From Propionibacteriaceae bacterium (GTDB lineage Bacteria > Actinomycetota > Actinomycetes > Propionibacteriales > Propionibacteriaceae): 5,274 nt of DNA. Of the stretch, positions 1 to 5,274 are shown piece by piece. The number at the start of each line of letters is the position of its first letter. Within the stretch, counting starts at the first letter, position 1. The notes under the pieces are model-generated. The model ran no database searches. It was not told the origin of the DNA and worked only from the letters and a program-made list of their open reading frames with translations. The stretch covers positions 20,207-25,480 of the forward strand of contig PMBM01000020.1 in NCBI GenBank assembly GCA_003153855.1, in the 5' to 3' direction. A program made the position numbers and the translations under genes.

Positions 1-411
1 CTCACCGACGACCCCGTGCTCGATCGTCCCGACGGCGAGGTCACCGCGTGGCTTCGCCGAACCTCTCTCAACCTCGCCTTCAACCGGGCCCGCGACGTCG
101 GCCGCTGGCACGCCCGTGCCGCACGCGCCGAGCTTCCGCAGCCTGCCGACCCGGCCGCCGAAGCAGTTCGCTCCGACGAACGAGCGGGCGTACGGGCCGT
201 GCTCGACCAGCTCCCGGAGAAGCAGAGCTCCTGCCTGCTGCTCCGTCACGCGGGCTACAGCTACGCGGAGATCGCGGCGACGCTCGACATCGCGCCCGGC
301 TCCGTCGGCACCACCCTCGCGCGCGCCGAGCGCGCCTTCAAAGACCACTACCTCCAGGCGCACCCGCGCCACGACCAGGGAGAAGATAATGACTCCGATG
401 ACCTGTCCTGA
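1..411 (+). CDS. ECF-type RNA polymerase sigma factor, 5'-truncated by window edge
   Basis: An alternative sigma factor that directs RNA polymerase to a specific promoter set. The frame is open from base 1, so the true start lies left of the window; 136 residues are visible. ECF sigma factors usually have about 170-200, so roughly 40-60 N-terminal residues (most of region 2) are missing. Visible residues 16-39 (AWLRRTSLNLAFNRARD...) fit the end of region 2. A linker rich in Ala, Pro and Glu follows. Residues 60-115 form region 4, with VLDQLPEKQ, then the helix-turn-helix GYSYAEIAATLDIAPGSV and a recognition helix ending LARAERAF. A GTG at 16 is in frame but would remove region 2, so it is not a credible start. 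The gene overlaps the next, an anti-sigma factor, by 23 nt, which supports the assignment. Family assignment is firm; the ECF subgroup and regulon are unknown. Confidence 0.9.
   Translation, partial: LTDDPVLDRPDGEVTAWLRRTSLNLAFNRARDVGRWHARAARAELPQPADPAAEAVRSDERAGVRAVLDQLPEKQSSCLLLRHAGYSYAEIAATLDIAPGSVGTTLARAERAFKDHYLQAHPRHDQGEDNDSDDLS
377..382 (+). promoter_or_regulatory. Ribosome binding site of the anti-sigma gene
   Basis: AGGGAG lies 6 nt before the ATG at 389, inside the end of the sigma-factor gene. It favours 389 over the second in-frame ATG at 398 and means the anti-sigma gene is initiated while the sigma gene is still being translated. Confidence 0.7.
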
Positions 412-1468
412 CGAGGGAACGCTGCGCGCGTTCCTCGACCGCGCCGACGAGAACCACGCGGCGCTGGCTGCCCATGTCCGAGGCTGCCTCGACTGCCGCC
501 GTACGGTCCGTGAGCTGCGCCTGAACGCCGACACCGTCTCGAGCGCGCTGGCCGCGCTGGACGACGAGTTCGCGGTGCCCGCCGTCGCCGGGCTCGCCGA
601 CAGGTCGTACGCAGCGATCGACCCGCCGGTACGGAAGCGTCGCTGGGGTCGCCTCGCGACCGGCGCCGCCGCGGTGGCGCTCACGGTCGGGCTCGTCATC
701 ACCCCGGCCGGCCAGGCCGTGGCGGGCGGGTTCCTCAGCCTCTTCCACAGCCGCTCGGTCGCCGCCGTGACGCTCACCAGCTCCGACGCCACGCAGGTCG
801 CCGGGGTGATGAGCATGCTCGGCGTCACCGCGGGAACGCCCTCCTCCGACTTCACGACACTGGGCTCCGTGGCCGAGGCCCAAGGCAAGGTGTCGTTCCA
901 GATCGCGGCTCCTCGCACGTCCGACCTGCCGTCCGGGCTGGCGGCCCCCACGGTGCTCTACCTGCCGAAGTCGTCGATCACGGTCACGTTCGATGCTGCC
1001 AAGACCGCGGCGTACCTCGAGTCGACGCACTCGAAGGTCGCGGTGCCGGCCGGACTCGACGGCGAGAAGCTCGTGCTCCACTTCCCCGACGCGGTCGCGT
1101 TGACCTACAAGGGTGCTGGTGACAAGGAGCTCGTGGTCGTCTCGGCGGGGGCGTTCGAGGCAAGCACCGAGGGTCCCCTCGATGTCAACGCGCTTCGCGA
1201 CTTCTTGGTCAACGTGCCAGGAGTTCCCACGAGCCTCACCAACCAGCTGGGGTCCGTCGACCTGACGTCAGGCGTGCTGCCGGTGCCGATCCCGATCGAC
1301 GAGGTCAGCGGCACCAAGACGACCGTCAACGGCCATGACGCCATCCTCGTGGTGTCCTCCGGACTCGGTGCCGGCGTCGTGTGGCAGGCCAACAGCCGGA
1401 TCACTGGCGTCATCGGCTCGTACTCCTCCGACGCGATCCTGAAGATCGCCAAGGGGCTCAACGGGTGA
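389..1468 (+). CDS. Membrane-anchored zinc-finger (zf-HC2) anti-sigma factor with large extracytoplasmic domain
   Basis: Likely holds the adjacent sigma factor inactive at the membrane until an outside signal arrives. The product is 359 aa. The N-terminal cytoplasmic part has the anti-sigma zinc-binding pattern: C6, H29, C33 and C36 (H-x3-C-x2-C, as HVRGCLDC). A linker follows, then the basic stretch RKRRW at 82-86 and one membrane segment at about 87-105, giving an N-in, C-out topology. Residues 106-359, about 250 aa, would lie outside the membrane. The last 50 residues (VVWQANSRITGVIGSY, then SSDAILKIAKGL) resemble the end of DUF4367-type domains, judged by eye only. The ATG at 389 was chosen for its Shine-Dalgarno site; all the zinc ligands follow it. 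The gene overlaps the sigma gene by 23 nt and the ABC ATPase gene by 4 nt. Anti-sigma role is well supported by motif and position; the ligand and the release mechanism are unknown. Confidence 0.87.
   Translation: MTPMTCPDEGTLRAFLDRADENHAALAAHVRGCLDCRRTVRELRLNADTVSSALAALDDEFAVPAVAGLADRSYAAIDPPVRKRRWGRLATGAAAVALTVGLVITPAGQAVAGGFLSLFHSRSVAAVTLTSSDATQVAGVMSMLGVTAGTPSSDFTTLGSVAEAQGKVSFQIAAPRTSDLPSGLAAPTVLYLPKSSITVTFDAAKTAAYLESTHSKVAVPAGLDGEKLVLHFPDAVALTYKGAGDKELVVVSAGAFEASTEGPLDVNALRDFLVNVPGVPTSLTNQLGSVDLTSGVLPVPIPIDEVSGTKTTVNGHDAILVVSSGLGAGVVWQANSRITGVIGSYSSDAILKIAKGLNG
1451..1456 (+). promoter_or_regulatory. Ribosome binding site of the ABC ATPase gene
   Basis: AAGGGG sits 8 nt before the GTG at 1465 and within the last codons of the anti-sigma gene. 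With the GTGA stop/start overlap it fixes the ATPase start and indicates translational coupling. Confidence 0.65.
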
Positions 1469-2397
1469 GCGGAGCCGTACTCGACGCCGACCGCCTCACC
1501 AAGGCGTACGGCAGGACGATCGCCCTTCGGGGCGTCACCCTGACCGTGGCCCCTGGTGAGGCGGTCGGTCTGCTCGGGCCGAACGGTGCCGGCAAGACCA
1601 CCGCCGTGAAGATCCTCACCGGCCTGGTGCGTCCCTCGTCGGGGACGGCCACGCTCTTCGGCCGTCCGGCGGGCGATCCGCGGGCTCGGCAACGGTTGGG
1701 CTACCTCCCTGAGCTCTTCCGCTTCCCGGACTGGATGACCGGTGAGCAGGTCGTCGCGTTCCACGCGGATCTCGCCGGCGTCTCCCGTACGGATCGCCCG
1801 GCCCGTGTCGCCGAGGTCCTGGAGATGGTGGGCCTCGGCGCCCGAGGACGAGATCGCGTCGGGGGCTACTCGAAGGGCATGAGCCAGCGCCTCGGCCTGG
1901 CGCAGGCCATCGTCGGCCGGCCCGAGCTGCTGCTCCTCGACGAGCCGACCTCGGCGCTCGACCCGGTGGGACGCCGCGACGTGCGGGAGCTCGTGAGCCA
2001 GCTCAAGGCCGATGGCGTCGCCGTCGTCCTCAACTCCCATCTGCTGACCGAGGTCGAGCGGGTGTGCGACCGGGTCATCGTCATCGACAAGGGCCACGTG
2101 AAGTTCTCCGGGACGCTCGACGAGCTCACCGGTGAGGGGCCCCGACTCCACGTGACGGTCGGTCGGCTCGACGACGACCTCCGCCCGGCTCTGGCCGAGT
2201 TCGGCCGGGTCGCCGTGACAGCTTCCGGCGACGTACAGATCACGCTCGGACCGCCCTGGGACGACGTCCCCGACGAAGCGGCCGAGCAGGTGGCGGCCGC
2301 CGTCACTCGCGGGCCGTGGGGACTGCGCGGCCTCGTGGTGAGCCGCGCCTCGCTCGAGGATGCGTTCGTCGCGATGGTGAGCGGGGGCGACCGGTGA
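1465..2397 (+). CDS. ABC transporter ATP-binding protein (ABC-2 exporter type)
   Basis: The ATPase that would power the membrane protein encoded next to it. The product is 310 aa, typical for this class. Motifs in order: aromatic A-loop Tyr15; Walker A GPNGAGKT at 38-45; a Q-loop region reading GYLPE (79-83), with Glu where many families have Gln; signature YSKGMSQR at 135-142; Walker B LLLLDE at 155-160 with catalytic Glu160; D-loop SALD at 163-166; switch His192. The Glu and the YSKGM signature are normal for ATPases paired with ABC-2 permeases, so the enzyme looks intact. A C-terminal region of about 95 residues follows the nucleotide-binding core, as is usual in this group. The start is GTG 1465, overlapping the anti-sigma stop by 4 nt; the open frame upstream to 1381 is shadow. 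The substrate cannot be read from the sequence. Candidates by family and context are lipids, peptides or antimicrobials. Confidence 0.93.
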   Translation: MSGAVLDADRLTKAYGRTIALRGVTLTVAPGEAVGLLGPNGAGKTTAVKILTGLVRPSSGTATLFGRPAGDPRARQRLGYLPELFRFPDWMTGEQVVAFHADLAGVSRTDRPARVAEVLEMVGLGARGRDRVGGYSKGMSQRLGLAQAIVGRPELLLLDEPTSALDPVGRRDVRELVSQLKADGVAVVLNSHLLTEVERVCDRVIVIDKGHVKFSGTLDELTGEGPRLHVTVGRLDDDLRPALAEFGRVAVTASGDVQITLGPPWDDVPDEAAEQVAAAVTRGPWGLRGLVVSRASLEDAFVAMVSGGDR

Positions 2398-3239
2398 GGC
2401 TCGCGATCTACCGAGCAACGCTCGGGGAGGCCTTCGGGCGCAAGATCGTCCTGTGGGGCTGGATCGCCAGCGCCCTCCTGGTCGGCCTCTTCGGACTGGG
2501 CCTCGCGTTCCTGTACGACCGGGTCAGACAGGACGACAGCCTGACCACACTGGCGCAGCGCGTCCTCGTGGGGGGGATCCTCACGATCCTCGGGCTGTAC
2601 GTGGGGTCGTTCCTGTCCGCGTTCCTGGCGATGATGCTGGCGGCCGGTTCCGTGTCGACCGAGATCGACTCGGGAGTGCTCCAGGCCGTGGTCGTACGGC
2701 CTCAGCCGCGCTGGCGCTGGTACCTCGAGCGCTGGTTCGGCCTCGTCACGATGGCCGTGGTCTACGTGGTCGTGATGACGCTCGCGATCCTCCTCGTGGC
2801 GAAACTCGTGTCCGGCTACGAGCCGGGCTCCCTGTTCGGCCTGCTCGCCATCCTCGCGCTGCAGGTGACACTGCTCGTCACCGTGGGGATGCTGCTCAGC
2901 TGCCGTCTGTCGAGCGTCGCGACCGGCGTCGTGCTGTTCCTCTACTTCGGGATCGCCTGGATGGGCGGTTTCATCGGCTGGATCGGCGGACTCGCCGAGA
3001 AGCCGGAGCTCACGACCATCGGCACCGTCGTGTCGCTCGTGGCGCCGTCGGACGCGCTGTGGAAGGCCGCCTCGTCGTACGCGATCCCTCTGGGGATGCC
3101 CATGGGATCCACCGGACAGGCTGATCTCCCGTTCCTGTCCACCCTCGCGCCGTCGCCCTGGTTCCTGGGGTGGGCGGGCCTCCTCACGCTTGGCCTCCTC
3201 GCGCTGGGGATCAGAGCCTTCTCGCGGCGGGATCTCTAG
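2394..3239 (+). CDS. ABC-2 type transporter permease
   Basis: The membrane half of the exporter, presumably working as a dimer with the ATPase encoded just upstream. The product is 281 aa with about six predicted membrane segments: near residues 20-40, 57-84, 115-136, 147-168, 175-198 and 257-275. Between segments 2 and 3 lies STEIDSGVLQAVVVRPQPRW, the Glu/Gly/Arg-Pro pattern of the cytoplasmic coupling region in ABC-2 permeases. A long outer loop (about 200-255) precedes the last segment, and the C-terminus is short and basic (FSRRDL). The start is GTG 2394, overlapping the ATPase stop by 4 nt; a GGGGG run at 2383-2387 can act as Shine-Dalgarno site with 6 nt spacing. It is the last gene of the operon, followed at once by a candidate terminator. 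Permease assignment is firm; the substrate is unknown. Confidence 0.88.
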   Translation: MRLAIYRATLGEAFGRKIVLWGWIASALLVGLFGLGLAFLYDRVRQDDSLTTLAQRVLVGGILTILGLYVGSFLSAFLAMMLAAGSVSTEIDSGVLQAVVVRPQPRWRWYLERWFGLVTMAVVYVVVMTLAILLVAKLVSGYEPGSLFGLLAILALQVTLLVTVGMLLSCRLSSVATGVVLFLYFGIAWMGGFIGWIGGLAEKPELTTIGTVVSLVAPSDALWKAASSYAIPLGMPMGSTGQADLPFLSTLAPSPWFLGWAGLLTLGLLALGIRAFSRRDL

Positions 3240-3263
3240 GGCCGCGACCCGGTTCGCGCGCCC
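3239..3263 (+). terminator. Candidate intrinsic terminator after the permease gene
   Basis: A hairpin begins at the last base of the permease stop codon. GGGC (3239-3242) plus CGCGA (3243-3247) pairs with TCGCG (3254-3258) plus GCCC (3260-3263). This gives nine base pairs with one bulged C (3259) and a 6-nt loop. No T-tract follows, which is common for proposed terminators in high-GC actinobacteria but weakens the call. Confidence 0.4.
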
Positions 3264-3299
3264 CGCGGATCCCGTGCCTGAGGGTGGACCGGCAATCGG

Positions 3300-3305
3300 T
3301 ACGCT
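3300..3305 (+). promoter_or_regulatory. Candidate -10 box for a leaderless HAD phosphatase transcript
   Basis: TACGCT matches the actinobacterial -10 pattern TANNNT and ends 7 nt before the ATG at 3313, so transcription could begin at the start codon itself. No Shine-Dalgarno sequence precedes that ATG at normal distance; the nearest purine-rich run (GAGGGTGG, 3280-3287) is 25 nt away. A -35 is at best weak (CTGAGG, 3278-3283, 16 nt upstream). Confidence 0.4.
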
Positions 3306-3312
3306 CGCCACC

Positions 3313-3957
3313 ATGACGCCGCGCTGGCCAGTGATCCTCTTCGACCTCGACGGCACCCTCGCCGACACCATCAACCTCATCGTGACGAGCTACCAGCACG
3401 CGTTCCGCGAGGTCATCGGGCATGAGTGGGACGAGGCCGAGATCAAGTCGTGGATCGGTAAGTCGCTCATCGACGCGTTCAAGGGTGCGATCGGCGACGA
3501 GCTCGGCGAGAAGGCGTACGCCTCGTACACCGCCTTCAACGAGCTGAACACCGAGCGGCTCATCAAGGGGTACGACGGCGTGCCCGAGCTGCTGCGCGAC
3601 CTTACGGCATCCGGCGCGAAGATCGGCGTCGTCACGTCCAAGCGCCGCCCGCCGGCCGAATGGGCGATCGGGCTGTGCAGGCTCGACATCCCCCTGCTGG
3701 TCGGCCACGAGGACGTACCTGCTCACAAGCCCGATCCCCGTCCGCTGCTGCGCGGGCTCGAGCTGCTGGGCGCGAAGGTCGAGGATGCCGTGTACGTGGG
3801 GGACGCCGCCGTCGACGTCATCGCCGCGCGCAACGCCGGCCTCCCGGCGGTCGCCGTGACCTGGGGTGCCGGCGTCCGCGCCGACATCGAGGCCACAGAC
3901 CCGCTCGCGATGTGCGACACAGCCGCCGAGCTGCGGGCTGTACTGCTGCCCGAGTAG
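3313..3957 (+). CDS. HAD-superfamily phosphatase (subfamily IA, phosphoglycolate phosphatase / PpaX-like)
   Basis: A soluble Mg-dependent phosphohydrolase using an aspartyl-phosphate intermediate. The product is 214 aa, the usual size for Gph/PpaX relatives. All four HAD motifs are present. Motif I is FDLDGTLADT with nucleophile Asp11 and acid/base Asp13. Motif II is VVTSKR with Thr108/Ser109. Motif III is Lys139 in AHKPDP. Motif IV is YVGDAAVD with Asp164 and Asp168. Residues 16-86 form a helical C1 cap, ending GYDGV at 86-90. The ATG at 3313 begins just before motif I; upstream in-frame codons overlap the permease gene and lack a ribosome site. The gene stands apart from the operon upstream, separated by a candidate terminator and a candidate promoter. 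Family is certain. The substrate (phosphoglycolate, pyrophosphate or another small phosphate) is not settled by sequence alone, so no symbol is given. Confidence 0.9.
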   Translation: MTPRWPVILFDLDGTLADTINLIVTSYQHAFREVIGHEWDEAEIKSWIGKSLIDAFKGAIGDELGEKAYASYTAFNELNTERLIKGYDGVPELLRDLTASGAKIGVVTSKRRPPAEWAIGLCRLDIPLLVGHEDVPAHKPDPRPLLRGLELLGAKVEDAVYVGDAAVDVIAARNAGLPAVAVTWGAGVRADIEATDPLAMCDTAAELRAVLLPE

Positions 3958-3987
3958 CGCTCGTACGGCGGACTCGTCAGGCGGAGG
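3958..3987. other. 30-nt gap between convergent genes
   Basis: The HAD gene and the SRPBCC gene meet tail to tail here. Only short weak inverted repeats are visible, such as CAGGC (3978-3982) with GCCTG (3991-3995), and no T-tract. I see no convincing terminator, so the two transcripts may overlap at their 3' ends. Confidence 0.5.
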
Positions 3988-4470
3988 TCAGCCTGCCACG
4001 AGCTCGGTCGCCAGCCGCTCCAACGCCCTGCGGGCGTACCCGTGCCACATCAGGCCGATGAGCGCCACGATCGGTGCCGTCGCGGGTGACCGCGGTTCGA
4101 GGCGCCAGGACCAGGTGATCCGCGTGCCCGACCCGTCGGGATCGAATCGCCACGAGCCCTCGACGCCCGTGACGAGCGGGCGCATCGGTCCCGTGATCCG
4201 GGCGATCTCGTACCCGAACGACCGGGGAGCGTCGACGGACACGAGCGACTCGCGCATCGTCCCTCCGTCCGCCGTGACGATCGTCCGGGAGTGCCCGGCC
4301 TCGGCGCCCCACTCCGGCCCGGTCTGGCCCTGGACGCTCCGGATCGCCGGCAGGGCGAGGAAGCCCCGCGAGAACAGCGCGGGGAGCGGCATGGGTGCCA
4401 CGATCCCGTACGCCTCGTCGGGTGGAACAGGGTAGGTGCGCGACTCAGCGACGTCGATGGTTCGAGCCAT
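3988..4470 (-). CDS. SRPBCC (START/polyketide-cyclase fold) family protein
   Basis: A small soluble protein of 160 aa, probably with the helix-grip fold that forms a hydrophobic ligand pocket. Evidence is the overall pattern. An N-terminal strand leads into PVPPDEAYGIV (14-24), the usual strand-then-helix start. Alternating strands follow in the middle (RTIVTADGGTMRESLVSVDAP, residues 62-82; SFGYEIARITGPM, 84-96). A pair of strands reads GSWRFDPDGSGTRITWSWRL (105-124), the typical beta hairpin of the family. A long C-terminal helix ends RRALERLATELVAG. No catalytic residue can be named; members include ligand-binding proteins, cyclases and stress-related proteins. The ATG at 4470 has GTAGGG 7 nt upstream. 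It lies 45 nt downstream of the TerC gene on the same strand and may be cotranscribed with it, which says little about function. Fold assignment is likely; the role is unknown. Confidence 0.75.
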   Translation of the reverse strand: MARTIDVAESRTYPVPPDEAYGIVAPMPLPALFSRGFLALPAIRSVQGQTGPEWGAEAGHSRTIVTADGGTMRESLVSVDAPRSFGYEIARITGPMRPLVTGVEGSWRFDPDGSGTRITWSWRLEPRSPATAPIVALIGLMWHGYARRALERLATELVAG

Positions 4471-4476
4471 GCAGGA

Positions 4477-4483
4477 ACCCTAC
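4477..4483 (-). promoter_or_regulatory. Ribosome binding site (and possible -10 box) of the SRPBCC gene
   Basis: On the minus strand, GTAGGG (4478-4483) is a good Shine-Dalgarno site 7 nt before the ATG. The overlapping TAGGGT (4477-4482) also fits TANNNT with 6 nt to the ATG, so a leaderless start cannot be excluded. No clear -35 is seen. The ribosome-site reading is preferred because the TerC gene is so close upstream. Confidence 0.5.
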
Positions 4484-4515
4484 GGCGGCACCGAAACCGA
4501 CCTGCCCATCGTGGC

Positions 4516-5274
4516 TCAATCGGCCACCTCGACGCTCTGCTCGGCCCGAGGCCGTGACCGCGCCCGACCGGCCGGGCTGACGAGCGACGCGACCACCGTC
4601 ACCGCGAGGACGCCGATGATCACGCCGAGCGAGGGGCCGGTCGAGATCTCGACGACCGGTACGGGCTGGCCGCCGTTCACGAACGGGAGCGCGTTCTCGT
4701 GGAGCGCGTGGAGGACGAGCTTCGCGCCGATGAACGCGAGGATGGCCGCGAGCCCGTACGAGAGGTAGACGAGCCGGTCGAGCAGTCCGTCGACGAGGAA
4801 GTACAGCTGGCGCAGTCCGAGCAGGGAGAACGCGGTCGCGGTGAACACGATGTACACGTCCTGCGTGAGGCCGTAGATCGCCGGGATCGAGTCGAGCGCG
4901 AACAGGATGTCCGTACCGCCGATCGCCACCATCACCAGCAGCATCGGGGTGAAGCGGCGACGGCCCAGCGTCGTGGTCGTCATCCGGTCGCCGTCGTAGT
5001 GGTCCGTGGTCTTGAGGAACCGCCTCGCGAGCCGGATCAGGACGTTGTCGGCCTCGTCGGACTTGTCGCCCTTCCCGAGCATCAGCTGGGCGCCGGTCAC
5101 GAACAGGATCGCGCCGAAGATGTAGAAGACCCACGAGAACTGGGCGATGAGGGCAGCCCCGGCGAAGATGAAGGCGGTACGTGCCGCTAGCGCGACCGCG
5201 ATCCCGAAGAGCAGCACCTTCTGTTGGAGCATCCGTGGCACGGCGAACGAGGTCATGATGATGAGGAAGACGAA
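4516..5274 (-). CDS. TerC-family integral membrane protein, N-terminus beyond window edge
   Basis: TerC-family proteins are multi-pass membrane proteins. Characterised members (E. coli Alx, B. subtilis MeeF/MeeY) are linked to manganese export, while the name comes from tellurite resistance. 252 residues are visible. The frame stays open to the right edge with FVFLII before MTSFAVP, matching the family's internal DNVFVF...FAVP stretch. So the ATG at 5256 is internal and about 80 residues are missing. Visible landmarks: LQQKVLLFGIAVALAAR (16-32), FIFAGAALI (35-43), a hydrophilic loop at about 67-107, GGTDILFALDSIPAIYGLT (119-137, Asp122 and Asp128), and FSLLGLRQLYFLVDGLLDRL. The C-terminus ends in a basic, disordered-looking tail. 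About six membrane segments fall in the visible part. Position 119 is Gly where better-known members have Glu. The true start and any upstream manganese riboswitch (yybP-ykoY type) would lie outside the window. Confidence 0.9.
   Translation of the reverse strand, partial: FVFLIIMTSFAVPRMLQQKVLLFGIAVALAARTAFIFAGAALIAQFSWVFYIFGAILFVTGAQLMLGKGDKSDEADNVLIRLARRFLKTTDHYDGDRMTTTTLGRRRFTPMLLVMVAIGGTDILFALDSIPAIYGLTQDVYIVFTATAFSLLGLRQLYFLVDGLLDRLVYLSYGLAAILAFIGAKLVLHALHENALPFVNGGQPVPVVEISTGPSLGVIIGVLAVTVVASLVSPAGRARSRPRAEQSVEVAD

Noticed and set aside
1564..2040. ABC ATPase signature YSKGMSQR and Glu in the Q-loop region as signs of a degenerate ATPase
   Set aside because: Both variants are usual in ATPases paired with ABC-2 permeases, and Walker A, Walker B, catalytic Glu and switch His are intact.
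1105..2418. 437-codon open frame on the minus strand
   Set aside because: It is antisense to the anti-sigma and ABC ATPase genes, both with clear motifs on the plus strand. Its composition is typical of a GC-driven shadow frame.
1866..3380. 504-codon open frame on the minus strand
   Set aside because: It is antisense to the ABC ATPase, the permease and the start of the HAD gene. Its translation is low-complexity and rich in Arg, His, Glu and Asp with no recognisable domain, as expected opposite high-GC coding DNA.
3951..3995. Bidirectional terminator between the HAD and SRPBCC genes
   Set aside because: Only 5-bp inverted repeats with loops of 8 or 16 nt were found (CAGGC/GCCTG and CGAGT/ACTCG), partly inside coding sequence and without T-tracts. 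In DNA this GC-rich such repeats are expected by chance.
3866..4435. 189-codon open frame on the plus strand opposite the SRPBCC gene
   Set aside because: It overlaps the end of the HAD gene and is rich in Ser, Pro, Arg and Thr without a domain pattern. The minus-strand frame has an SRPBCC-like pattern and a ribosome site.
4699..5190. 163-codon open frame on the plus strand opposite TerC
   Set aside because: The product is almost only Glu, Arg, Val, Asp and Gln in short runs, the mirror of hydrophobic membrane codons on the other strand.
5254..5256. ATG at 5256 (minus strand) as the TerC start codon
   Set aside because: The six codons upstream encode FVFLII, which continue the family's conserved DNVFVF region, so this Met is internal.

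Overview
The window looks like chromosomal DNA from a high-GC Gram-positive bacterium (actinobacterium). Support comes from strongly GC-biased third codon positions, GTG starts, 4-nt stop/start overlaps, long spurious antisense ORFs and a TerC protein of a type I associate with actinobacteria. A placement near Nocardioidaceae is only an impression. The window holds seven protein genes, the two at the edges being incomplete, and no RNA gene, insertion sequence, CRISPR array or long repeat that I can see.

Left block (1-3239, + strand): four genes read as one translationally coupled operon. They are the C-terminal part of an ECF-type sigma factor, a membrane-anchored zinc-finger anti-sigma factor with a large extracytoplasmic domain, an ABC ATPase and an ABC-2 type permease. 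Adjacent genes overlap by 23, 4 and 4 nt. The layout suggests an envelope-signal circuit: the anti-sigma factor senses something outside the membrane and releases the sigma factor, and the operon also encodes an exporter. It recalls the Bacillus subtilis sigY-yxl operon, which also pairs an ECF sigma factor with ABC transporter genes. A GC-rich hairpin starting at the last base of the permease stop codon may end this transcript.

Middle (3240-3957, + strand): a 73-nt gap with the candidate terminator and a candidate -10 box leads to a HAD-family phosphatase (phosphoglycolate phosphatase/PpaX-like), whose mRNA may be leaderless.

Right block (3988-5274, - strand): convergent with the HAD gene across 30 nt are a TerC-family membrane protein (N-terminus beyond the right edge) and, 45 nt downstream of it, a small SRPBCC-fold protein. 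The two may be cotranscribed. Nothing links this block functionally to the left operon.

I found no clearly new system. The most interesting part is the sigma/anti-sigma/ABC operon, especially the uncharacterised outer domain of the anti-sigma factor.
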